A DNA stretch of 5,068 nucleotides from Streptococcus sp. GTDB taxonomy: Bacteria > Bacillota > Bacilli > Lactobacillales > Streptococcaceae. Positions 1 through 5,068 of the stretch are shown in pieces. Every line of letters starts with the position of its first letter. Positions within the stretch are counted from its first letter, which is position 1. Both the position numbers and the translations under genes were made by a program. The notes under the pieces are model-generated. The model saw only the letters and a program-made list of their open reading frames with translations, did no database searches and was not told the DNA's origin. Where the stretch lies: positions 1 through 5,068 of the forward strand of contig JAPJPE010000096.1 in the NCBI GenBank assembly GCA_030825825.1, in the 5' to 3' direction.

Positions 1-28
1 AGGTAGCGTTCTTAGCTGAATACAAAGA

Positions 29-1303
29 TTATTCTCCTTTCAGAGCATCAAATTTGGCCTTCATGGTTGGATTTTTCCGTGTCAATTTTTTAACGGAAAC
101 ATCATCCAACTTGTTGTTAGCGAGACGAAGTTGATTTTCTGATGTGGTCAGGAATTTCTTGACTTCTTCCATTCGCTTGATGGCCTTGTCGATTTCATCG
201 ATGGCCTTGCCAAAGTTGACAGAAGCCGAATTGTAGTTCTTAGCAAAGGCAACTTTGAAAGCATCCAGGTCTTCTTCAAAGTGGGTGATGTCGATATTTT
301 GTTCACGAACAAGCGCCAGTTCCTGCTTGTATTTAAGGGAATTGAGGGCCGCATTGCGCAAGAGCCCAATGATCTGGATAAAGAACTGAGGACGGACCAC
401 ATACATCTTCTCATACTCGTGGCTAACATCGACAATCCCTGTGTTGAAGTAGTCATTATCTGCTTCAAGCATGGTCACTAAAACCGCATATTCACAGTTT
501 TTTTCTCGACGGTCCTTGTCCAATTCCTTGTAGAAATCCGCATTCTTATGCTTCTTCTCTGTCCCGTCAGCTTCATTCTTCATCTCGAACATAATAGAGA
601 TAATCTCCACCCCATTTTCATCGCACTCGCGGAAGATAAAGTCGCCTTTAGACCCACGTGCAGAGACCTTGTTGTCCTTTTCAAAATAGGCATTTGGGAA
701 GGCAAAACTGCGAACCTTGTTGAATTCACTTTCCGCATACTGTTCCAGACTTTCCCCGATAGCCTTGGTCGACTGCTGGGCCTTAAAATTCTTGTAGAAC
801 TCGACCTGTTCATTGGCTGCCTTAAGTTGGGCTTCATAGTTTTGCTTAACAGAAGTCAGAGAAAGCTCGTTTTCTTTTTCTTGTAATAGAAGCTGATTTT
901 TGACCTGATCTCTTTCTTTCTCTAGATCAGACAGCGTCTTTTGCAGCTGATTTTCATGTTCCAAGCGCAAGGTGGCCAACTGATTCTCCAGTGCTTGCAC
1001 TTCTTTTTCTTTCTCTAGCAGGCTTTGGCTAGCGGTTTGCTCCACCTCTTTTTTGGCCAATTCTTTTTCAGTATCAAACTGTTGAATCTGGTTTTGTAAC
1101 TGGGCAATTTCTTGATCCTTCTTAGCTAACTTCTCTTGTTGCTCATTAAGGGCCTTTTGCTCAGCCAAAGCCAACTCTTGCCGAATCCGCTCATGAATTT
1201 CCTTGTCAAACTCAGCTGTCCGTACCTGTGACAAGAGTTCGCTGTATTGACTTTCGTTGACTGTAAAGACTTCCCCACAGTTGGGGCACTTGATTTCGTT
1301 CAT
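29..1303 (-). CDS. DUF2130-family coiled-coil protein with a possible PD-(D/E)xK nuclease-like core
   Basis: A 424-residue protein of unknown function, recognised as DUF2130 from its architecture. Residues 6-9 form one CPNC knuckle, with no second cysteine pair near it. Residues about 28-170 are rich in E, K, Q and L without proline, as expected for a long coiled coil. The globular family domain spans about 175-330, followed by a second helical stretch at about 335-400 and a basic tail (KKLTRK, 405-410). Inside the domain, GESLE (183-187), GSKGDF (217-222) and FEMKNE (239-244) resemble the motif order of PD-(D/E)xK nucleases; that reading is inference. There is no signal peptide or membrane segment, so it is probably cytoplasmic. 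The ATG at 1303 is preceded by AGAGG with 6 bases between. It lies downstream of pcrA on the same strand but has its own promoter. It ends in TAA at 29-31; no terminator is visible in the 28 bases beyond. Family call fairly sure, function unknown. Confidence 0.88.
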   Translation of the reverse strand: MNEIKCPNCGEVFTVNESQYSELLSQVRTAEFDKEIHERIRQELALAEQKALNEQQEKLAKKDQEIAQLQNQIQQFDTEKELAKKEVEQTASQSLLEKEKEVQALENQLATLRLEHENQLQKTLSDLEKERDQVKNQLLLQEKENELSLTSVKQNYEAQLKAANEQVEFYKNFKAQQSTKAIGESLEQYAESEFNKVRSFAFPNAYFEKDNKVSARGSKGDFIFRECDENGVEIISIMFEMKNEADGTEKKHKNADFYKELDKDRREKNCEYAVLVTMLEADNDYFNTGIVDVSHEYEKMYVVRPQFFIQIIGLLRNAALNSLKYKQELALVREQNIDITHFEEDLDAFKVAFAKNYNSASVNFGKAIDEIDKAIKRMEEVKKFLTTSENQLRLANNKLDDVSVKKLTRKNPTMKAKFDALKGE

Positions 1304-1331
1304 AGCATGCCTCTTTCTCTATTCTTAGTAT

Positions 1332-1360
1332 ATTATATCATGCCACTTGGAAAATCAAAA
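1332..1360 (-). promoter_or_regulatory. Extended -10 promoter of the DUF2130 gene
   Basis: On the minus strand TGATATAAT (1340 down to 1332) is a perfect TGnTATAAT extended -10 element. Expected transcription start is near 1325, giving a leader of about 22 bases that contains the AGAGG ribosome site (1314-1310). The -35 is weak: TTTTGA at 1360-1355 with a 17-base spacer, or TTGATT at 1358-1353 with 15. This upstream part coincides with the T-tract of the pcrA terminator. Predicted by eye only. Confidence 0.65.
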
Positions 1361-1382
1361 CCAGCAAACGAGGCTTGCTGGT
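1351..1382 (-). terminator. Rho-independent terminator of pcrA
   Basis: Read on the minus strand, six bases after the pcrA stop codon, an 8-bp perfect stem ACCAGCAA/TTGCTGGT (1382-1375 with 1367-1360) closes a 7-base loop. It is followed by TTTGATTTT (1359-1351). The T-tract is interrupted by GA, so some readthrough into the DUF2130 gene is plausible. Confidence 0.72.
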
Positions 1383-1388
1383 CTCCAC

Positions 1389-3674
1389 TTATTTCTTTTC
1401 AATCGGAGCGACACTGGCCAAGAGTTTCTTGAGCCCAACTTCTGGGAAGTTGATCTTGAGCTCTTGGGTGTTGCCACTACCAGAGACTTCAAGCACAGTT
1501 CCTTCTCCCCACTTCTTGTGAATAGCAATGTCGCCAATAGACCAAGAGACGCTCTCTTTGGCACTAGAACGGTTGCTATTGCCAAAGGGGAGGCTTGATG
1601 ATGTGAGGGCACTTGGAGCTGCTTGTCTCTTGCGCTCTTGAAGGGCTTGTGACAGACTCATGCCTTTTCCAAAGGTCGTTCCGCCACCATTGCTATAAGA
1701 AGCCTTAAAGCTAGTGTTGGCCGGACGCGCTAATCCTTGGTAGCTTAACAAATCTGAGCTAATTTCATTGATAAAGCGCGTCGGACGGTTATAGCTGGTC
1801 CGCCCAAAGAGCAAACGAGAATTGGCATTGGTCAAGAAGAGAACCTTCTCTGCCCGCGTGATCCCTACATAAGCCAAGCGACGCTCTTCTTCCAACTCGT
1901 CTGGATCCTCTGCCGCACGACTAAGAGGAAAGACATTTTCTTCCATTCCAATCAAGAAGACGACTGGGAACTCCAATCCCTTGGCCGCGTGAAGAGTCAT
2001 CAGGGTCACTTCTGAGGTTTCTTGGGCCCCATCATCTGTATCGGCAATCAAGGCCAAATCGTTCAAGAAACGACTCAAGGTTTCCACACCTGATTCGTCT
2101 TCGACGGTCTCTCCATTTTCATCAAAATTCTTGGTAACAGATAGGAACTCTTGGATATTCTCGATGCGGGCCTGACTTTCCAAATTTCCCTGATTGGTTA
2201 GGGCTGTCATATAGCCTGTCTTGTCAAGAACTTCTTCGACCAATTCTGTAATGGTCAGCTGGTCTAATCTTTCTCTCAAATCAAGAATGAGATTGGCAAA
2301 GTCCCAGATGGCTTGGGCAGCCTTTCCTTTGATGCCTGAGAGCACGATATTGGCTGAAGCATCTAGAAGTGAAGACTCTTGCATTTGAGCAAAGTCACGA
2401 ATCTTATCCACTGTACCTGGCCCGATTCCCCGCTTGGGTTCATTGATGATGCGCTCAAAACTGATATTGTCACTGAGGTTGGCAATCAAGTTCAGATAAG
2501 CAATGACATCCCGAATTTCCTTCCGGCTGTAGAACTTAGTGCCCCCTACCATGGTGTAGGGAATGTTAGACTTGAGCAGGGCTTCTTCAATGGTCCGGGA
2601 CTGGGCATTGGTCCGGTAGAGAACGGCAAAATCACGGTGTTTGTAGCCAGCTTCGCGACTAAGCTCTTCAATCGTTTTAGCAACAAAGACTGCTTCATCC
2701 TGCTCGTCATTAGCCCGGTAATAGACAATCTCTTCCCCGTCTTCATTTTGTGTCCAGAGATTCTTCGGACGGCGGTGGCGATTGTTTTTGATGACATCAT
2801 TGGCTGCTTGCAAGATCGTCTTGGTCGAGCGATAATTCTCTTCTAGGAGGACGACCTTAGCTTCCTTATAATCCTTCTCAAAGTCCAGGATATTCTGCAT
2901 ATCTGCTCCCCGCCAGCCATAAATAGACTGGTCCGCATCCCCAACGACACAGATATTTTTAAAGCGTGAAGCCAAGAGTTTGACCAACTGGTATTGGGCA
3001 TGGTTGGTATCTTGGTACTCATCTACATGGATGTATTGGAACTTCTGCTGGTAATAGGTCAGCACATCAGGATGCTGATCAAAAAGACGCAAGGTCAGCA
3101 TGATCAAATCATCAAAGTCCACTGCTTCTGACTGACGGAGTTCCTTTTGATAAGCCTCATAGCACTTAGCAACGATCTGGGTATACATATCTCCAGCCTG
3201 GGCAGCATAGGCCACTTCATCAATCAGGTCATTTTTGGCATTGGAAATAGTCCCCAAGATGGTCCGTTCATTCCATTTCTTAGGATCCAAGTTCAAGGAC
3301 TTCAAGATCCGCTTCATCAAGGTCCGTTGCTCACCTGGATCGACAATGGTGAAGTTGCGATTGTAGCCAATATGATTCGCATCTCGACGGAGAATACGCA
3401 CACACATAGAGTGGAAGGTGGCAATCAAGCAATCTTGGGTGGCTGGATTCAACTGATAAGCCCGTTCCTTCATCTCTCGAGCGGCTTTATTGGTAAAGGT
3501 AATGGCCAAAATATTCCAAGGATTGACCATTTTTTCATCGATCAAGTAAGCGATCCGGTGGGTCAGGACACGTGTCTTACCAGAACCAGCCCCCGCCATG
3601 ATCAAAAGGGGACCTTCTGTCGTTTGGACCGCCTCTGCTTGGCGATCATTCATACCATTCAATAAAGGATTCAT
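1389..3674 (-). CDS. pcrA: ATP-dependent 3'-5' DNA helicase PcrA (UvrD/Rep superfamily 1A)
   Basis: Essential-type Gram-positive helicase that unwinds DNA with ATP, acting in repair, plasmid rolling-circle replication and removal of RecA or RNA polymerase obstacles (family knowledge). The 761-residue product carries all main SF1A motifs: Walker A AGAGSGKT (27-34), Ia ITFTNKAA (58-65), II VDEYQD (217-222), III GDADQSIYGWRGA (245-257), IV LEENYRS (277-283), V TLHAAKGLEF (560-569) and VI RRLAYVGITRAE (598-609). A variable linker (about 650-710, rich in S, G, A and Q) leads to a C-terminal domain (about 712-761, GDIAIHKKWGEGTV) of the Tudor-like type known to bind RNA polymerase. Length is slightly above the usual 720-740. 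An in-frame ATG at 3692 exists, but GAGGAG lies between it and the ATG at 3674 with 6-base spacing. The remembered streptococcal N-terminus (MN-LLNGMNDRQAEAV) also begins at 3674. Divergent from mntE; ends just before a hairpin terminator. No frameshift or missing motif. Confidence 0.97.
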   Translation of the reverse strand: MNPLLNGMNDRQAEAVQTTEGPLLIMAGAGSGKTRVLTHRIAYLIDEKMVNPWNILAITFTNKAAREMKERAYQLNPATQDCLIATFHSMCVRILRRDANHIGYNRNFTIVDPGEQRTLMKRILKSLNLDPKKWNERTILGTISNAKNDLIDEVAYAAQAGDMYTQIVAKCYEAYQKELRQSEAVDFDDLIMLTLRLFDQHPDVLTYYQQKFQYIHVDEYQDTNHAQYQLVKLLASRFKNICVVGDADQSIYGWRGADMQNILDFEKDYKEAKVVLLEENYRSTKTILQAANDVIKNNRHRRPKNLWTQNEDGEEIVYYRANDEQDEAVFVAKTIEELSREAGYKHRDFAVLYRTNAQSRTIEEALLKSNIPYTMVGGTKFYSRKEIRDVIAYLNLIANLSDNISFERIINEPKRGIGPGTVDKIRDFAQMQESSLLDASANIVLSGIKGKAAQAIWDFANLILDLRERLDQLTITELVEEVLDKTGYMTALTNQGNLESQARIENIQEFLSVTKNFDENGETVEDESGVETLSRFLNDLALIADTDDGAQETSEVTLMTLHAAKGLEFPVVFLIGMEENVFPLSRAAEDPDELEEERRLAYVGITRAEKVLFLTNANSRLLFGRTSYNRPTRFINEISSDLLSYQGLARPANTSFKASYSNGGGTTFGKGMSLSQALQERKRQAAPSALTSSSLPFGNSNRSSAKESVSWSIGDIAIHKKWGEGTVLEVSGSGNTQELKINFPEVGLKKLLASVAPIEKK

Positions 3675-3680
3675 CTCATA

Positions 3681-3686
3681 CTCCTC
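3681..3686 (-). promoter_or_regulatory. Ribosome binding site that decides the pcrA start
   Basis: GAGGAG on the minus strand, six bases before the ATG at 3674. The ATG at 3692 lies upstream of this site, has no Shine-Dalgarno of its own, and would leave a leader of only about 5 bases from the predicted transcription start. The 3674 start gives a normal leader of about 23 bases. Confidence 0.85.
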
Positions 3687-3703
3687 ATTCATTCAATCGT
3701 TCT

Positions 3704-3732
3704 ATTATACCACAAAACCTGCCTAGCTTCTT
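3704..3732 (-). promoter_or_regulatory. Extended -10 promoter of pcrA
   Basis: TGGTATAAT on the minus strand (3712 down to 3704) is a consensus TGnTATAAT extended -10. The hexamer 17 bases upstream, AAGAAG (3732-3727), is a poor -35, which extended -10 promoters tolerate. Predicted start is near 3697. Confidence 0.7.
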
Positions 3733-3748
3733 TTAAAAAAGGACTCAT

Positions 3749-3777
3749 TTGAATTTCCCTTCCAAAAACGATATAAT
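3749..3777 (+). promoter_or_regulatory. Sigma-A-type promoter of mntE
   Basis: TTGAAT (3749-3754), a 17-base spacer, then TATAAT (3772-3777): a near-consensus housekeeping promoter with optimal spacing. Predicted start is near 3784, giving a leader of about 42 bases, too short for the known manganese riboswitch. An A/T-rich stretch (3731-3740) lies just upstream and could act as an UP element. No recognisable MntR-type palindrome is seen over the promoter. Confidence 0.78.
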
Positions 3778-3814
3778 AGTAGCTTAAAGAAAACAGGTTC
3801 ATATCCGAGGTTGT

Positions 3815-3820
3815 AGGAGG
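3815..3820 (+). promoter_or_regulatory. Strong ribosome binding site before the TTG start of mntE
   Basis: A full AGGAGG consensus, five bases before the TTG at 3826. The near-perfect site supports the non-ATG start: there is no ATG or GTG nearby at suitable spacing, and the first in-frame ATG comes only at residue 92, inside transmembrane helix 3. Confidence 0.88.
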
Positions 3821-3825
3821 AAATT

Positions 3826-5016
3826 TTGGAAAAACCATACAGTAACTTAAAACTGGCCGAACGTGGTGCCGTCATCAGTATTTTAGCCTATTTACTACTT
3901 TCTTCAGCAAAATTAGCTACTGGTCATCTGCTTCACTCCTCTAGTTTGGTAGCCGATGGATTTAACAACTTATCAGATATTATCAGCAATGCTGCCCTGC
4001 TCATCGGGATTCGTCTCGCTCGCCAACCAGCTGACCGTGATCACAAGTTTGGTCACTGGAAAATTGAGGATCTAGCTAGTCTAGTCACCTCCATCATTAT
4101 GTTTTATGTCGGTTTTGATGTCTTACGCGATACCCTCCAAAAGATCTTCAGCAATGAAACAGTTAGCATTGATCCACTTGGCGCTGGTGTCGGAGTGGTT
4201 TCAGCCCTTGTTATGCTAGGCGTTTATTTCTACAATCTTCGCTTAGCCAAACGAGCCAAATCTAAAGCCTTAAAAGCAGCCGCAAAAGACAATCTTTCAG
4301 ACGTCGTCACATCTCTTGGAACGTCGATCGCGATCGCTGCTAGTGCTTTTAACTATCCAATTGTCGATAAAATCGTAGCCATCATCATCACCTTCTTTAT
4401 CCTCAAAACAGCCTACGATATCTTTATGGAATCTTCCTTTAGTCTTTCAGATGGCTTTGACGATAGTCTCCTCGAAGATTACGAAAAAGCTATTTTAAAA
4501 CTCCCTAAGATTGCGCGTGTGAAATACCAACGCGGACGGACCTACGGAAGCAATATCTATCTGGACGTTGTCTTGGAGATGAATCCCGATCTTTCAGTCT
4601 ATGAAAGCCATGCGATCACAGAAGAAGTCGAGAATCTCCTAAAAGAAGAATTTGGAGTCTTTGACATTGACGTCCATGTGGAACCTAGCTCAATTCCTGA
4701 AGATGAGCTGATCGAAAACGTTGAAAAGAAACTCTTAACCTACGAAAAACGCCTCTATGCTAAGCAAGAGTTTGATACATTGCTAGCGGATAATTATACC
4801 TTGATTGACGATACCGGTCACGAACACAACAAGGCAGAATTAATAGAGGCTCTCGCAAGCGACCAAGTTCAATTCCAAAACTTTGAACTGGAGTCCATCA
4901 GCCAAAAAACCAAACTTATCCGTTATGAACTAGACGGTCAAATCCATACCAGTCTCTGGCGTCGCCACGAAACTTGGCAAAAGATTTTCCATCAAATCAC
5001 AAATAAAACCGACTAA
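3826..5016 (+). CDS. mntE: Manganese efflux protein MntE (cation diffusion facilitator) with C-terminal DUF4440-like domain
   Basis: Membrane antiporter exporting Mn2+ from the cytoplasm, by close resemblance to remembered pneumococcal MntE (ADRDHKFGHWKIEDLASL, KALKAAAKDNLSD, SFSLSDGFDD). The 396 residues show six likely helices: about 13-35, 40-64, 80-101, 118-139, 151-173 and 177-198. The transport site is N47-x3-D51 in TM2 and D155-x3-D159 in TM5, the Asn/Asp set typical of Mn-type CDFs rather than the His/Asp set of zinc exporters. H73-x3-H77 sits in the TM2-TM3 loop. The cytoplasmic ferredoxin-like domain is about 207-288, ending in VHVEP (H284, E286). Bacterial CDFs usually end near 300; here about 100 more residues (293-392) form a DUF4440/NTF2-like domain. 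The start is TTG at 3826, set by AGGAGG. The gene has its own promoter, is divergent from pcrA and is followed by a hairpin terminator, so it looks monocistronic. The substrate is inferred from homology. Confidence 0.93.
   Translation: MEKPYSNLKLAERGAVISILAYLLLSSAKLATGHLLHSSSLVADGFNNLSDIISNAALLIGIRLARQPADRDHKFGHWKIEDLASLVTSIIMFYVGFDVLRDTLQKIFSNETVSIDPLGAGVGVVSALVMLGVYFYNLRLAKRAKSKALKAAAKDNLSDVVTSLGTSIAIAASAFNYPIVDKIVAIIITFFILKTAYDIFMESSFSLSDGFDDSLLEDYEKAILKLPKIARVKYQRGRTYGSNIYLDVVLEMNPDLSVYESHAITEEVENLLKEEFGVFDIDVHVEPSSIPEDELIENVEKKLLTYEKRLYAKQEFDTLLADNYTLIDDTGHEHNKAELIEALASDQVQFQNFELESISQKTKLIRYELDGQIHTSLWRRHETWQKIFHQITNKTD
4702..5001 (+). other. DUF4440/NTF2-like (SnoaL-type) domain at the C-terminus of MntE
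   Basis: Residues about 293-392 of MntE. An amphipathic helix (ENVEKKLLTYEKRL) is followed by LLADNYTLID, then GHEHNKAELIEAL, then FQNFELESIS, a strand KLIRYELDG, and TSLWRRHETWQKIFHQ. This order matches the DUF4440 pattern as I know it: helix, L-LADDF strand, G-x-x-x-KAE-I-x-AL helix, then strands ending in S-x-W-RR-x-x-W-x-x-x-FHQ. The family adopts a cone-shaped, usually dimeric fold that binds small ligands or catalyses reactions. No role in a CDF transporter is known to me. Assignment is by pattern, not by profile search. Confidence 0.75.
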
Positions 5017-5017
5017 A

Positions 5018-5056
5018 AGAGGCTGGGACAAAAGTCCTAGCCTCTCAATTATTTTT
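5018..5056 (+). terminator. Rho-independent terminator after mntE, of the recurrent streptococcal GAGGCTGGGAC type
   Basis: A 12-bp stem begins one base after the mntE stop codon: AGAGGCTGGGAC (5018-5029), loop AAAA, GTCCTAGCCTCT (5034-5045). It has one G-U pair (5025 with 5038) and is followed by CAATTATTTTT. The same hairpin, usually with GTCCCAGCC in the right arm, recurs between genes in streptococcal genomes, so it is both a terminator and a member of a dispersed family. On the opposite strand only four Ts follow, so termination there would be weak. Confidence 0.88.
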
Positions 5057-5068
5057 GGATTGTCGAGC

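Noticed and set aside
148..837. Two minus-strand frames (148-468 and 580-837) overlapping the DUF2130 gene
   Set aside because: Both are alternative-frame readings of the same gene with no start signals; the main frame is intact, so they are not evidence of a frameshift.
548..886. 112-codon plus-strand open frame with a hydrophobic beginning, antisense to the DUF2130 gene
   Set aside because: The apparent hydrophobic start is the complement of an acidic and lysine-rich coding stretch; no ribosome site.
1247..1612. Short open frames on both strands around the pcrA/DUF2130 gap (1247-1432, 1347-1598, 1355-1612)
   Set aside because: They run across the terminator, promoter and gene ends, lack ribosome sites and show no conserved pattern.
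2379..2846. 155-codon plus-strand open frame inside pcrA
   Set aside because: Antisense shadow of the conserved helicase motifs; no start signals and no family resemblance.
3147..3665. 172-codon open frame on the plus strand, antisense to the start of pcrA
   Set aside because: It lies wholly inside pcrA on the opposite strand, has no ribosome site or promoter that I can see, and its translation shows no recognisable domain.
3675..3692. Six-codon longer pcrA N-terminus starting at ATG 3692
   Set aside because: The GAGGAG lies inside this extension and is correctly spaced for the ATG at 3674; upstream of 3692 there is no Shine-Dalgarno and almost no leader.
3784..3825. Possible manganese (yybP-ykoY) riboswitch in the mntE leader
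   Set aside because: The leader is only about 42 bases and shows none of the required paired helices; the known element is over 100 bases.
1..5068. Defence system, mobile element, tRNA or CRISPR array
   Set aside because: No transposase, integrase, direct repeat array, cloverleaf sequence or defence-type gene set is visible; a helicase beside a nuclease-like protein resembles a defence pair only superficially, because the helicase is ordinary housekeeping PcrA.

Overview
The window looks like chromosomal DNA from a Streptococcus, most likely of the mitis/sanguinis group. I base this on resemblance to remembered streptococcal proteins (the PcrA N-terminus, and MntE along its whole length), on moderate-to-low GC content, and on the GAGGCTGGGAC hairpin that recurs after genes in these bacteria. 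No database search was run, so the species is left open.

Layout: three genes fill almost all of the 5068 bases. On the minus strand lie pcrA (1389-3674), a UvrD/PcrA-type DNA helicase, and downstream of it a DUF2130-family coiled-coil protein (29-1303). On the plus strand, divergent from pcrA, is mntE (3826-5016), a manganese-type cation diffusion facilitator with an extra C-terminal DUF4440-like domain. The 151-base pcrA/mntE gap holds two back-to-back promoters. The 85-base pcrA/DUF2130 gap holds the pcrA terminator, whose T-tract runs into the upstream part of the DUF2130 gene's own extended -10 promoter. A 12-bp hairpin terminator closes mntE at the right edge. No RNA gene, insertion sequence, CRISPR array or prophage remnant is visible, and no gene-free stretch exceeds about 150 bases.

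How they work together: each gene appears to have its own promoter, so this is not an obvious operon. PcrA is a core DNA repair and replication-fork helicase. MntE protects against manganese excess by export. The DUF2130 protein has no established role. Its C-terminal half carries residues arranged like a PD-(D/E)xK nuclease active site, so a DNA-related role next to pcrA is possible, but this is inference.

This is mainly an ordinary core-genome region. The points most worth a second look are the DUF4440-like domain fused to MntE and the nuclease-like signature in the DUF2130 protein.
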